Under the pieces are notes generated by a model. It was not told the DNA's origin, searched no databases, and saw only the letters and a list, made by a program, of their open reading frames with translations. Below are positions 32,719 to 46,029 of a DNA stretch of 64,000 nucleotides, one piece after another. The position numbers and the translations under genes were made by a program. This DNA comes from Microthyrium microscopicum (lineage: Eukaryota > Ascomycota > Dothideomycetes > Microthyriales > Microthyriaceae): the NCBI GenBank assembly GCA_010405405.1, contig MU004235.1, positions 2,402,372 to 2,466,371 of the forward strand. The letters run 5' to 3'. Position 1 is the first letter of the stretch. Every line of letters starts with the position of its first letter.

Positions 32719-34384
32719 CTATAATGCCACGGCGAACTTCTCCCTCAGCCACTCTCCGTAGCGATAGAACAGAAATGGGACAGGAAGAAAAGCCACGCCT
32801 ATAAATCCCAGGACGCTATTGCCCCACCCGAGTCCCAGATTTGCATACAAAGACGGTCCTGCTAATGGAAGGAAAGCTGCAGCAACAAGCCGGACGATTA
32901 CGTTCGCTGCCAATGCAGAAGCAGCAGCCTCAGCGCCGAAAGCATCCACCAGGTAGAGCTGAGTTGGCATGAGGACCCAGAGAAAGCCGAATCCAAAGAC
33001 GAAAGTGCCGATGATGGGCACGATCCAATGAGTCCGCGCCTCGGCTGCCCAGCCGTACCAAAAGATGCCGATAGGCACCGCAGGCATGATCCAAATCATC
33101 GGCTTCAGGCGTCCTTCAAGTTTGGCCTGTTTTCCAGGTGTCTTTTGTTGCTTGTCGCTGAATATTGCAAAGACTACAAGAGAGGTTCCCATTCCAAGTC
33201 CAACTCCGAGATATGACAGTCCAGAAACGCCTGCGGAGAAGTGATATTGTTCTTCAAAAACCATGGGGAAGGTGGTGAATAGAAGAAACAGGAGACCCAT
33301 GACGAACGCGCAAAGAAGTGCAAGGAGAAGCACGATTGGTGATAGAATTAGAAGCTTTGTTGGTCGAGTGATGGCGCGGATGAATAGTTGGCGGGCGGTT
33401 AGTCCACGATCCATCTTAGATAATAGAGCAGTATTGCCAGTTTCTTTTCGGAGGCGAGCGGCCTTCCATTCCAGCAGCACGGAGGCATTGGTCTCACGGA
33501 GAAAGAAGATTGATATGGTAAAGAATACTCCTGCCTAGATGGACATGTCAGCGACTGAACAGCACTAGCACTAGGCTCTACTTACCATCATTGCTATGAT
33601 CCAGAAAGTCCACCGCCAACCAATTGATTCTGATACAAAGCCGCCTATAATTGGACCAAGCACCTTGGAAGATCATCAGTATCATCATGGTTTATGGGGA
33701 TTGCTTGCACTTACTGGCCCTAGGAGTGGTCCCGCAAAGAGCAGAGACATTGCCCTCCCACGCTGAGCTGGCGGGACGACATCTGCAACAGTCCCTCCGC
33801 CAACTGTCGCTGGACCTGAAGAAGCACATCCAGCAAGGAATCGGAAAGCTAGGAATATGCCGGTATTCTTGGCCAACGCACAGCCGATTATGAAGCTAAT
33901 GAATACGATATTGCAGATGTGGTAGACCACGAGGCGTCCGTACAACTCTGATAGCGGTGAGATGATCATTGGCCCAACTGCCAGGCCGGCAAGGTAGACA
34001 GACACGGTAAGAGTTATAACGGTGGGACTCGTAATATGGAACTCTTTCGCAAGGGCGGCAGCTCCCGGTGCAAACATAGTCGCAGCGAGATTGCTATAGA
34101 CATTTAGGTCAGTACGATCTTTGCTTTTCCAGAGAAGTGTAGGGCTCTTACGCAGTAAGCAAGAAAGCAGTGGCTAGGACAACTTGTGTCAGGCGTTTCC
34201 ATGCTGGCCAGTTCATTGGAGTTTGAGGATCGTCTGGCCCATCCCAATCGACGATGTTGTCTTTGGCTTCTTTTTCCGCTGCTACTTTATCAGACTCGGT
34301 AGAATGATGGTCCTGGTGGCCGTCATCTGAAGTGGCCAGCTTCTCTTGGGCGGATTCCAAGTCGGCTGCCATCATATGCTGCAA
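32719..34384 (-). CDS. MFS multidrug/polyamine-type transporter (DHA1), 4 exons
   Basis: Exons 34152-34384, 33715-34093, 33586-33663 and 32719-33534 sum to 1506 nt, 501 aa. Introns of 58, 51 and 51 nt all have GT..AG ends and join LLTA-NLAATMF, LGPV-LGPIIGG and IAMM-AGVFF. The cytosolic N-terminus ends in DGPDDPQTPMNWPAWKR, the usual DHA1 lead-in. RFLAGCASSGPATVGGGTVADV.P..RGRAMS and LGPIIGGFVSESIGWRWTFWI are family signatures. Twelve hydrophobic spans are expected. It would export drugs, toxins or polyamines across the plasma membrane by proton antiport. It is divergently arranged with a Zn2Cys6 regulator, 359 bp between start codons, which suggests regulation by that factor. Confidence 0.92.
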
Positions 34385-34743
34385 AGAATGTGCTGAATTT
34401 GCGGCGAGTAAATCTTTGTTTATTGGGACCTGACTTCGCTTGTTAAATACTTGTTCATGTCAAGGTTGTAGATGTGTAGAGCGGAGCTCAAAAACTCAGA
34501 GGCCGCGGAGGGTCGGAGCATCGTGATGATCAGGCTGGCTATAAGGCTGGCGCTAACCTTAAACAGTTAGATCCGGATGGTCAACGCGAATGGTCGGAGA
34601 GTCGGACCATCGCTGCTTCTTCATTGCAAACCATTGAACAGCGCCAAAAAGCTTCCTTCATCTTATTGAGTTGCCTTTTTGTGAACTGTTTGACCGTGAA
34701 CGGCAGCTTCAACTGGGAGAGATTTCTTTTGTTGCATACGGCC
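34385..34743. promoter_or_regulatory. Divergent promoter with repeated TCGGA motifs
   Basis: The only DNA between the MFS and Zn2Cys6 start codons. GGTCGGAGCATCG at 34511-34523 and a related block at 34592-34612 (GGTCGGAGAGTCGGACC core, with GGTC/GACC arms) repeat a CGG-type triplet, the kind of element Zn2Cys6 proteins bind. A further TCCGGA lies near 34571. Binding is inferred from sequence pattern and layout only. Confidence 0.45.
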
Positions 34744-37022
34744 ATGGCCGACAGTTCTCAACGTTCGCGTCCGCCTCCAAATCGACGCAGAGACAAAGCT
34801 CAGCTTTCCTGCGACTCTTGCAAACGGCGAAAGTAAGTTCTCAATCGATCTCAGAGATCCATGTTAAATTGATTTTGACAGGCTAAAGTGCGACCGGCAG
34901 CACCCATGTGGGGCTTGCTCAAGGCGTGCTCGCAGCAACTCCTGCGAGTATGCGACGACATCTACGCTCGCAACCTCTCCAACACCCGATGCTCAATCGT
35001 TCAATGTTCCAGGCCAGTCCACCAGCCTACATGGGCGAATATCAGAATTGGAGAGTCTTGTCGTGACACTCATGCAAGGTCAATCGCTACCAAGCCCGCT
35101 TACACCGACCTCGCTACCCTCGCCGAGTGTGTTCACGGAGACCCAAAGGCCTGAGGTATCACAAGAGGATGCTGCATTTCCTGTAGAACATGGAACTCTG
35201 AGGTTGAGCCCATCTGGAACTAGCTATGTCCAGAGTGCCCATTGGGAGGCCATTCTCACCAAGGTCCGAGGACTGAAGGAGGACGCCGTAACTGGAAGTA
35301 GTGCCCTGCCCGGTTCACCCTTGTTCTATGGCACCAGCCGGTATACAACTCGAGGTGACATACTGGCTGCTCTTCCTCCTCGGACTGTTGTTGACCGTCT
35401 CATGGCCCTCCACTTCGATTCCTTCCTAATCACCCCTTGTCAGTACACGCAAGCCTTCTTTCTAATCTCAGGGATATTGACTTTGTCGTATAGATCTTAT
35501 TCATTGCAAAAAGTTTCTTCGAGAGGTGGGTTCTATCCAATTCAGCCGGTTTCAAGCAATCTGACATTTTATCAGTACGAAACATTTTGGAATGATCCGT
35601 CAGCAACCTCCATCGCTTGGATCGGACTCATGTTCTCCATGCTGTACATTGCTGCACAATTACAGACGTTTACCATTGACCCGTCGGACGAACGGGCTGG
35701 ATCGCTCAGAGCAGAATACTTGACCATGAAGGATGGTTTTCGGAACAAGGCCGTTCAGTGTCTTGTTCTGGCCAGGTATACGATGGGAGGGCCATATATC
35801 CTAGAGACCCTAATTATGATCCTGACCGGGGAATTTATACTCTTAAAAAACAGCGCTACTGATGGCTGGCTTACAATTGGTATGATACTCAAGCTTGCAA
35901 TGCGTATGGGCTATCACCGAGACCCAGAGCACTTCCCTGCTATATCTCCTTTCGACGGTGAAATGCGAAGGCGCCTGTGGACTACAATCATTGTCATAGA
36001 TCTTGCTCTATCTTTGGAGATGGGCCTTCCTCGTAATGCGACTGATACACAAATCGATACAAAGCAACCTCGGAACCTGGCGGACAGTGATTTCGATGAA
36101 AATACGGCGGAAATGCCTCCGCCGAGGCCGGAAACAGAATGGACGCCAGTACTACCTCTTATTGCTAAAGGGAGACTTATATCCGCCCTGGGAAAAATTT
36201 GCGATTTTAACACCGATATCATTCCTCCTTCCCACGATGAGGTACTCAAAGCTGACGCACTACTTGAAGACATACACAATCATGCTACTCCAATCGTGCT
36301 GCGCTGGGGAGCTATACCACATGCCATCACGGATAGTCCGAACCTTGTGATATCGCGGGTGTGTATAGAGCTTACCTACTACAAATCTCGTATCCTGCTG
36401 TATCGGAGAGCTTTGATCGGGGATCCAATCGAACATTCCCGCAAGCGGAATAAGGACATGGTGCGAAATTGTCTGGAATCCGCACTCAAGATTCTATCAT
36501 TCCAGCAAATGCTTTACGACGAATCTCAGCCATGCGGTCGCTTGTGTCAACTTAGATGGAAGGTCACCCATATTTCGAATCAGGATGTTCTCCTCGCAAC
36601 TAGCGTGCTCTGCCTTTACCTTCAAGATGTTCATAAATTGGAGTCCTTGGCTACTGCACCACAGGCAACGAGGTCACCTACTGCCAAATACATTCGAGAA
36701 CAGCTGACGATCTCGCATAATATCTGGCTTCGAATGAGTCCGACATCCGTGGAAGCCGCAAAAGTGGCGAAAGCGTTGAGCATAGTCCTTGGAAAGACAG
36801 AAGAGTTTCCTGAGGACGGCAGCACGCCTGTTTCTTATGACTTTTTTACGGATCTTGATGACATACCCATGAATGCATATGGCGCAACTTTTGGTAATGA
36901 ATGTAAGAAGCAAGCTCCTTCCTGCCGACTGTAACTAATAGAAACATTTGACAGATCCTTTTTCTGGCTTTAGTGATCCTCTTGATTTCTTTAATAACGT
37001 ACTGGAAACTGGGGGATCATGA
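34744..37022 (+). CDS. Zn2Cys6 fungal transcription factor, 5 exons
   Basis: Exons 34744-34832, 34882-35438, 35494-35525, 35576-36902 and 36955-37022 sum to 2073 nt, 690 aa. The first intron splits the DNA-binding domain: CDSCKRRK-LKCDRQHPCGACSRRARSNSC has the six cysteines spaced C-x2-C-x6-C-x5-C-x2-C-x8-C. Reading through 35439-35575 is open, but removing two introns there (GTCAGT..TATAG and GTGGGT..TCAG) restores LIHCKKFLREYETFWNDPSAT, the form expected in the fungal_trans middle homology region. The last intron joins GNE-YPFSGFSD and ends at TGA 37022. The C-terminal half (RRRLWTTIIVIDLALSLEMGLP) is the fungal-specific domain. Likely a nuclear regulator of the divergent MFS pump. Confidence 0.92.
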
Positions 37023-37656
37023 ACAGAAACTCCTCATTCCTATCGCGGAATGGGTTATTTGAAGCAGGCCGCTTGTCCCAATTCCGGATTCGCCGGCCAT
37101 CTATTTCTCCCGCCGTGTCCAGAAAGACTTGCAGTACCTGCCTACGCTAAAGTATGGAGTAGAAAGCTCCTTAGTAATTGTAATGCACCTCATACGCTAG
37201 ACTCAAAGATCATTGTTCAACCGTCCAGTCCCTCTGGAGAATCTATGAAGCTATTTTGGGATCTTGGTCATGTACGTTTCCTTCACTGAAATATTCCCTC
37301 TCGGCGCCATGGTCTTTCGTTTGACTGAGTCTCATATACTTCATACCCATCTATATCTCTCAACGCAGCCTTGCAGCAATTCACCCACTGCATTCTAACT
37401 GGTTTGTATTATCGCTGCGCGTTCCAAAAATTGGCTGCGTGCAAGGGGTTTTAGGATCGGTATTCGTGTTGATTATTATGCGTAAGAAAGTTTCGTGACT
37501 TTTATACTTGAATCATACTTGTATAGTGCTCTAGTTCGTGACGATAACTGGCGCAAGCATGTCTCTAGCAATGTCGGCCAAGTTCTCCGCCCTCACCGCT
37601 AATAGACTTATGTCGCTGTTGTCCTTCTCCGCTGTAATCGAATTACCGGTCCTTCC
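37023..37656. other. Convergent 3' spacer
   Basis: Lies between the 3' ends of the Zn2Cys6 gene and the minus-strand NmrA-like gene. Open frames here are short and featureless, though minus-strand sequence at 37520-37630 reads as a possible 3' exon of the NmrA-like gene (ending near 37526). Confidence 0.4.
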
Positions 37657-38598
37657 TCATACAACTGGCCAACCACCAGATCCAGTACCCACTCCTTCCC
37701 CTGCTTCCTTTCTTGCTCTGCCTCTCGCTATAAGCTCTGCGCTTGTACTGTTTTTCACTTTCCAAGTCTGCCTTGATACAGTTTCGAATGCCTCCAGGAT
37801 CTCGTTTTGACAAGTCTGGAGCGATTGCACGCAGAGATGCTTGTTTGCTGTCTGGTCAGGTTGCTGCAAAATTCCTACCACTGACTGCCCAATTCCTGCT
37901 AGGGTGACGCCAGTGAAAGGCTCGGTTCCTTTGTCGTAGATAATGGCAGATCGGTTGACGATGTCAAAGCCCATAGTTGGGAATTTCTTGAGAGCCCTGA
38001 AAGAGTAAATACTAGTCAGCCTGGTACTCATGTGGACGGTGAGAGATAACCGCGTCCCGTTCATTGCATCATCGACCATCCGGGCGTCAACTAACCCAAT
38101 CAAACGGAATGCCAATTGCAACAGCACTCCATGTAAAAGCCAGGTTTGACGATGCCTTCTGTCTCGCATATTCCAAAATTTCCCTTCTGGAGGCGCCCAT
38201 GGGCTCGAGGTCAGGTAGCCCTGTCTGACTGGGTGCCCTTCCAAAGTCGTCTAAAACAAAACGCTGGACCCCAGCTGCTTCGGCAGCGTCGATCATGGTC
38301 TTTTGCAATGGCAGACCAGCAGGTCCTACCACGTTGACCACAGCATCTTGGTTCCGTAAGGCGGCAGTGAGGCCCTGGAGGTCGTAAGTAGTCCTGATTA
38401 CAGGTATGTCGTCGGGCAGCTTCGTCTGTGATTCGAGGCGGGAAATGATGGTTAGATCAAAACCGGCAGTTCGAAGTGCTTTTGTGATTGGAATACCAAA
38501 ATTGCCGCCGGCCTGATTTACAGAGTTACATTCGTTGAGGGCTTTCCTCCTAAAGGATAACTTACGCCAATGATGGCTACTTTTCTGATTGAAGCCAT
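37657..38598 (-). CDS. NmrA-like / isoflavone-reductase-like NAD(P)-binding protein, doubtful intron
   Basis: Start ATG 38598 (MASIRKVAIIG), with intron 38514-38565 (GTAAGT..CAG) joining to AGGNFGIPITKAL, a complete GxxGxxG NAD(P) loop. Exon 2 continues with DAVVNVVGPAG, DAAEAAGVQRFVLDDFGR and up to GIPFDW. The third part resumes at ALKKFPTMGFDIVNRSAIIYDKG. The obvious intron (donor GTTAGT after TGG at about 38089, acceptor CAG at about 37998) leaves one extra G and breaks the frame, although protein similarity demands W followed directly by ALKK. So either a different donor is used or there is a one-base indel. The C-terminus after WKVKNSTSAELIARGR is probably wrong or incomplete. About 250 aa or more. 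Such proteins reduce small phenolics or sense redox state. Confidence 0.65.
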
Positions 38599-40016
38599 GC
38601 TCTTGAGAGATCATGAATGTTGCCAGCATCTGGGGGTTGGGCAATCTAATCTACTCCATAGCTACTTACCTATTTTGATACCGACCTGTTCAGTATTCCT
38701 GTGAGCGAGAAGAGAGGAGGAATGGTCCTACCTCGGCGCCGATCTGCGCCTTTATGAGTAGTTAGAATACAGCTGGCGCCCCAAGATTTGGATATTTGAC
38801 TTTCAAAAGGAATTCGCGCAAAATTGATCTAAGCACAACAGCACCCAAATATACACCGCCAGCGGCCGAGCTTACCATCATATCAAGTTCAGTATCACGA
38901 AGAATTAGAAAACCAATACTCGTGGCACAGGCGAATGGAAAGTATGTGGGTACGGTTTCCAAGCCGAAATCCCAGCACTTTTGAAAGCCAAATCCACTCG
39001 AATGTCCTTCTTCATTGAAGTAGGGAAGTCCAGTCATATCCCCTATTAACTCTGCTTCAACTACTGATAACGAAAGTACAATAATATTTTCTTTATCTGG
39101 AAGATATTCGACATTGTCTTCGAATATATAGGGGCCACTGGATCGGATTCAGCGCGAACCAAGGATAGAAGTAGACTTGTAGCACGTGAGGCAACATGGT
39201 TTTGTTCCTGTCGCAACTTCTTTTTCGTAGTTTCCAGTCCTGCTAGGTACGTAAGAAACAGGCATGGCAGGTTCTTTACTTTATATATTTGGCGCATATA
39301 GACATTAGTATTTCACCAGCATACTAGGTGCGACTATGCAACTGAAAGCTAGAACGATTTGTTCCGCAACACTCGGAGATTTATGCCATGGTCGTATTCG
39401 GCGAAGTTCGCGGAGAGTCTTCTCCCCCTTTCGGTATTGAACCTGGAAGAATGCGGCGAGGATCATTTAAAGTCGGTACTAGAAAATGACCGGGATCTTA
39501 GCAATGCAAGAACAAACCTTCGTAAAAGATGGGATAGGCACAATAATCAGGGAATTGTATGTATTTGTTCTACAATCCCCACGGATAGGTTCAGCCATCT
39601 ACCATAGAGATTTCTGCAATTTGCCTAGTCAAGCCTGTGGTAACGCAAGGGATAGAATTGAGGAAAGTAGGTTTATGATTTTGAGGGTGTGCCTCGATAA
39701 AACAGGGCTGAATTTGGTCAGCCTGAACGTCTAACGCTCGAGCCCGCATATATATCACTTGAATCCTTCCATTATCTGTAATCGCAACCGAAAACTTAAC
39801 TTCATGTCGAAGATTGAGAACAGGTTCTCAAGTCCTTTATCAGCGTAAGGTACGACTTCACCGTACGACATCGCGACGCCACCTTGAAATTTGGTGTTGT
39901 TCAATCGGCGATCAGCACGCAGTGGTCGAACATCAGTGATTGATGTGCTCGGATGGACAAACTCGTAACATTCTCGAACTGATGAACAAAACAGACGAGG
40001 CTGAGCTCTTCCAGGC
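38599..40016. other. Intergenic stretch of about 1.4 kb, no supported gene
   Basis: Balanced to slightly AT-rich. Several open frames of 60-110 aa occur on both strands (the clearest is minus 38762-39037) but none has a recognised domain, credible splice structure or signal peptide. Confidence 0.45.
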
Positions 40017-41032
40017 ATGGCACACAGTTGGCGGCGCTGGCTGTTTGGAGCTACATGCCTACTTTTAACAATCGTGTACATGATGCCCTCAGCGCGGCCT
40101 TATGAGCTTTCAGGGACGAACGGAGGCGCAACCAGCAATGTACGGCCCTTGGCTTCGGTAGTGGTTGCTGCGCTCAAGCACAAAGACGTAAGCTGGATTG
40201 ATACAGCATATTGGGATGTGTGGAAGTACGAGTCGGACAATCCCAACGCCAAGCACACCGTACCGAAGAATAAGGGGCATGAGGCAATGGTATATTTGAC
40301 GTGGGTGTCTATGATGGTATCAAGCGCATGTATTGAATACCTGCAGGCACATAATCGACCAGTATGATACATTGGCAGCAAGATTGATATTCATTCATGC
40401 GGATCGATATCAATGGCATAACGACGATCCGAGATATGGTACGTGGCATAACACAGCCAGGAATCAAATTGATGCTGACAAGTCACACAGATGGACGTAC
40501 GAGCCTTCAAAATCTACGACTCGAGTACGTTGATGCTGAAGGGTATGTAAACCTCCGCTGTCACTGGCTTCAAGGCTGTCCCACAGCAGTAAATCTCACA
40601 ATGGCTCCATACATCGATCCGTACAAGAGAGACGATGTTGTCAACTTTGACCACCGTTACGCCTCAATCCTCCACCATCTCTTCCCTGCCCTCTCGACTC
40701 CGAAAATGGTAGCGGCAACTTGTTGTTCACAGTTCGCAGTGACCTCCGCAGCTGTTCGCAAACAACCCCGAAATGTTTATATCAACATCAGAAAGTGGCT
40801 GCTGGAGACGGAGATGGACGACTATGACACTGGGAGGGTATTGGAGTATATGTGGCATATTTTGTTTGGGAAGGAGGCGGTACATTGTCCGGACGCAGAT
40901 GTTTGTTATTGTAAATTGTATGGTAAGTGTGGATTGACGTGTAAGGGGGGTGACTGTGGGCTGTACCAGTACCCTCTTAACATCCCCAGGTTGAAGACTA
41001 TATGGTGGAAGGTAAAGCATTTTCTTGGCTAA
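40017..41032 (+). CDS. DUF3431 family protein, single N-terminal membrane anchor, 3 exons
   Basis: Exons 40017-40300, 40347-40438 and 40491-41032 sum to 918 nt, 305 aa. Introns of 46 and 52 nt (GTGGGT..GCAG, GTACGT..ACAG) join AMVYLT-HIIDQYDTL and DDPRY-DGRTSLQNLRL. N-terminus: a signal anchor LFGATCLLLTIVYMMP. The rest follows DUF3431: VVAALKHKDVSWID, YESDNPNAKHTVPKNKGHEAMVYLT, IFIHADRYQWHNDDP, GYVNLRC, CCSQFAVTSAAVRKQPR and GRVLEYMWHILFGKEAVHCPDADVCYCKLYG. The family has a glycosyltransferase-like look but no proven activity. Probably luminal or secreted. It is the last gene before the AT block. Unspliced it would appear as two separate genes. Confidence 0.88.
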
Positions 41033-41506
41033 GATGCGACGGGAAACATAAGATCTTGTCTCCCGCCAAAATGATTCAGATGGGACAACGGAGTAACTAA
41101 GCATGTCTCGAGCTAATCAGCATGTAGAGCTTCGATTCATTCCTCTCAGCTCCTCTCCGATAAAATCATTCGTAGCCATGAAGATCTCTGCAGTCTCACT
41201 GACTCTTTTTATAGGTATTAAGGACCAAGGTTAGGACCTCTATGTCGAGACGGCTAGTTAGGCAGTTAGCCTTATACATTGTCTTAGTGTGCGAGCATTA
41301 TATATCTCTACCGATTAACTAGCGTAAATTAATTTAAGGTTAAATTAAGCGTTATTAAAAGCAAACAAGTAGACCTATAAGTTAATCTTAAGTAATAAGC
41401 TAATAAATACTATTATAAGGAGCTAATAAGTATAATAGGTAAGTAGAAAGTAGCTAATATTATAAGATTTAAGTATAAAGAGAAGAGATTTAGAGATATA
41501 GCTATA
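41033..41506. other. Transition from gene block into RIP block
   Basis: Normal composition until about 41210, then an abrupt shift to sequence without CA/TG. No gene or repeat identified before the LTR at 41512. Confidence 0.6.
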
Positions 41507-41511
41507 AATAT

Positions 41512-41713
41512 TATTACGGATCTACTACTATTAATCCTATTGTAATATTATTAGTATCTCCTATTACGTAATACTAAGGGCTTAGCGCCTAAGGATTATC
41601 TAGTATAGCTTACTTATAACTATTTCCTATTCTTTCTCTTAGATTCTTCGTATTAATTTTCTTAAATTATATCTACTATTAGCTTATACTCTTACGTCTA
41701 TAAGTTCCTAATA
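41512..41713 (+). repeat. Left LTR of the Ty3/gypsy element
   Basis: 202 bp, begins TATTACGGATCTAC and ends GTTCCTAATA; originally TG..CA before RIP changed the ends. Aligns full length with 50553-50754, all differences being C/T or G/A. Confidence 0.92.
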
Positions 41714-43785
41714 TAAAACTAATACTTTATACTATTTAAAAAATAATCCTAATTTTTAGTATATTAAAATCTAAAGATTTAATATATCTACTTATATAAA
41801 TATAGAATTCTATTTTTAGATTCTAGTAGATTTAACTTATTAGTATAGTAAATACGTAAATTCTTAATTCTTAATTCTATTAGAAGCTTAGACTCTTAGC
41901 ATCTAATTAAAGAGCTTAAAGAATCTTAGTTAACCTAGAACTTCTATTCTACTAGACTTATAAATTAATAATCTTTTTTTACTACTACTACTTCTCTTTA
42001 TTACTATATCTATAGTAAAACTTTACTTATTTTACTATACTATAATAAGCCCTAAAAATAAACTATAATAAATTAAATTTTTTACTTCTTTTCTTAAATT
42101 ACTTATTATACTTTTATAACTTATTTATACTTTATTTTAAGACTTCTTAGTACCTATATCTACTACTTATACTTACTTTATATTAAACTCTTATCTTACT
42201 ATAAGAGATACTATTAAGACCTATAGAACTTATTCTACGTTTTGTCTTTATAAGTAATAGTAATTAGAAACTTAGAATACTATTTAGTTTATAATTATAC
42301 TACTTTATACTTAGATTAGAGTTAATAGTAATAAAAATAATACTATAATAGAACTACTTTATAGCTAACTTTTATACTATAATTCCTTATACTCTTATTA
42401 TAGCTTTATAGCTAAAGTACTTTTATTATCTAATATCTTAGAAATTACTAAGAATAGTTATATTTATAGCTAATTATAATTCTAAAATAAAGGTAAAAAA
42501 AAGGTATCTTCTACTAATCCTCTAATTACTATCTTTTAACTAGTAGACTAGGCCTAAATTAAAGAGTTATTATTAAACTATTAAATACTCTTTTACCTTA
42601 TTACTTACTAATTAATTACTTCTAATAAAAAGAATTAAGTACTTTTAGTATAACTTTTCTATAAAGAAGTTATCTTCTAAGCTTAGGAAATTATTCCTTT
42701 AGATAGTACTATTAAAAGCATCTCTCTAAACCTTATACTTATATATTATACTTAAGATAACTTATATTTAGAAGTTATTAAGACTTATAAAGGATTTCTC
42801 TATAGTATTACTATATTACTAGAAATATAGTTTAAATAGCTACGTAGTTATATTAAATTAGTCTAAGTAGCTAATTTCTATATTTAAGAGACTTATACCT
42901 AACTAAATAATATAATAAATACTTACTAATACTATAAATAAGGTATTAAAGATATAATTAATAAACTTAATAATATTATAGTTATAACTAATAAAATACG
43001 TATAAAAATAAATTAACTTTACTAATAACTTAATTATATAATTAAAGCTAACTATAAAGATAATAAACGCGTTCTCTATTTAGAGAATACCTATAATATA
43101 AATTAATAAGAACTTAATAAAGTACTTAATAATATTAAATAACTATATACTTTTTATACTAAAAAGTATAATAAGATTATAGTCCTTTACTTCTAGAATA
43201 AAGATTTTAAGGACTAGCTTAGTTAGTTTATATATAAGTCTAAAGAAAATATTTATTAACTTAACTCTAATAATAAGTAAGTAATATCTTCTCTTTATTA
43301 ATAAGTCTCTTATATTTAAACTAATAGCTTAACTTTAGTAGTATCTAGATCCTTAGTTAGTAGTAAAAGTAAAAAATATAAGTAAAGTAATCTAGGTAAA
43401 TACTCTAGTTATAACCTTAAATAATATTCTACGTAGAAGCTTTATATTAAAGACTATTTTTATAATAAGTAAGTCTCTTTCTCTATAGAATTAAACACTA
43501 CTATTTAGATATATAGTAAGACTTTTAATATTACTCTTAGGTTTATTAAGGACTATATATAATATAAATTACTAAATCTATATTTTAGTATAATAGAGTT
43601 CTAGGAAGACCTAAATTAATATACTTAGAAGTATAATACTTATAAAAATACTATTACTTAGTTATAAAATTCCTTAAACTAAATAAAGAAAATTAAGAAG
43701 CTTACTCTATATATTACTAAGTTTAATAGCAAAATTACTAACGTTAGCTTTATAAAAGTAAATAAGGTTACTTATTTTAAATATA

Positions 43786-43795
43786 NNNNNNNNNN
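43786..43795. other. Assembly gap of 10 N
   Basis: Ten Ns inside the gag region of the retrotransposon. Confidence 1.
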
Positions 43796-46029
43796 AAAGA
43801 TAAGCTATTTAGTAATTAGAATAATAATAATAGTAACTAGACTAATAACTAAATTAACTATATATTATACTATAAAGTTACTCTATACTAACGTCTAATA
43901 TAAGACTATTACTATACTTAATATAGTAAATAAGGTTATAACTATAAAGATAAGAACTTAAAGTATAAAAGTAAGCTAGCTCTCTCTAATTCTAATATCT
44001 CTATTAAACTTACTAGTATTTATTTATAGTAAGATAATAACTAACTATAAAACCTAACCTTATAGTATAATTACTTATTAATATATAATAATTATTATTA
44101 CTAAGACTAAGGAAACTAGACGCTTCTCTATAATACTACGTAGAAAAGCTAAATAAAATAGAAGCGTATAATAAATAATAAAAACATTAAATAGAAGCTA
44201 TTATTAACTACCTAAGTAACTCTAAAACTAAAAGTAACTTTATAGGTATAGCTATTATCTATATATTAGTAGCTTACGTTTCTATTAACTAATTACTAAA
44301 ATATTCTATTCTAAAGATAAGCTAATAGTAGAGTACTACTAGTAATGTTCTTATTAATAATAACGTATATACTAAAATAAAAGTCTTAATTAATATAAGT
44401 AGTAGTACTTTTAGTATTATTAATTCTTATTACCTTAAAATCTATAGTATTCTATTAGTAGAAATAACTAGATTCTACTATACTAAAATAGCTAATAGCT
44501 ATGCTATTATAAAGATAATCTATATAGTAGCTATTATATTACGCATTAGTATTTATTTTAAGTAGATTCTTTACTTTATAATAGAAGTTACTAACTATAA
44601 TATAATCCTTAGTAACTTATAAGTAAATAAATATAAAGTTACGTTTTAAGAAAGCTAACGTATATTAGGCTTCTACTTAAAGTATTATATAAGATACTAT
44701 ATAGCTTCTTACTATCTAATTACTATTAACTATAAAGGTTAAGTAGTTATAAATAAATAATAAGAAGGAACTCTTAATATTTATATAGTATTATTATAAG
44801 TCTTTATAGCTATAATATAGCGTAAAGAATATAAATTTATTATACTTTACTAAAAAGACTTTAATACTTTAGAAAAAAAAGAAGACCTTAACCTTATTCT
44901 TTAGTAAAACGTTACTAGTATTATTATAATCTTTATTAAAGACTATACTAAATAGCGTAAGAAGCTTAATTATAACTTACTAATATAAAAGGAATTACTA
45001 AAGTTAATACTATTAGAATTTTACTACTATGTTCTCTTATTTAATCTTTACTAAGTTAATAAACTATTATTATATTAACTAGGTTTTAACTATACTATTA
45101 CTACTAACCTAAATATAAAAGTATTTATATATAAATCCTATAGTATATCTTATTAATAAGTATAGGTTATTAAAGAATATATTAAGAATATACTTAGAAA
45201 AGGCTTTATTTAACTAAGTACTTTCTATTATACTATACTTATATTATATATTAGTAAACTAGATAGTAGTATCTATATCTATATTAACTACTATAGACTT
45301 AATAAAATTATACTAACTAACTAAAATATACTCTTACTCTTAATAGAAATATTAATAAAGATTTATAAAGCAAAATTTTTTTTATAATTTAATATTATTA
45401 CTATTTTTAATAATATTTAAATTTATAAAGAAGATAAGTATAAGACTATATTCTTAATATGCTATAGACTTTTTAAAACTTTAGTAATACTATTTAGTAT
45501 AATAAGATTACTAGGAAGTTTTTAATCTTATATTAATAGCGCTATATATAAATACTTTAATAACTTTATTATAGTTTACCTTAATAACGTTCTTATTTAG
45601 AATAAGACTAAAAAAGAGTATATAGCTTATATTTACTTAATTCTTAATAAGCTTAAAAAAGCTAGACTCTACTTTAATATTTCTAAATCTAAGTTTATAA
45701 CCTAATTAGTTAAATATCTTAGTATTATTATTATATTTAATAGAATCTAAATAAATAGAAAGAAGGTTAATACTATACTTAACTAGTACTACTCTATCTT
45801 TTTAAAAGATATCTAAATATTTTTTAGCTTTATAAACTTTTATTACTATTTTATTAAAGAATACTTAAAAATTATTATATTATTTATTATACTAACTAAA
45901 AAGGACGCTTCTTTATACTTTCCTTAAAATAAGACTAGACCTAAGAAATAAGTATTTAATACCTTAAAAAAGGCCTTTACTACTACTTTAATTAAACCTT
46001 CTTTAGCTCCTATATAGCTTAATTCATAC

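Noticed and set aside
38762-39037. Minus-strand 91-aa open frame
   Set aside because: It looks moderately protein-like but has no family, splice continuation or start context. Left as unassigned intergenic sequence.
26928-41032. A secondary-metabolite gene cluster
   Set aside because: An MFS pump, a Zn2Cys6 factor, reductase-like genes and a hydrolase are present, but no polyketide synthase, NRPS, terpene cyclase or similar core enzyme is in the window.
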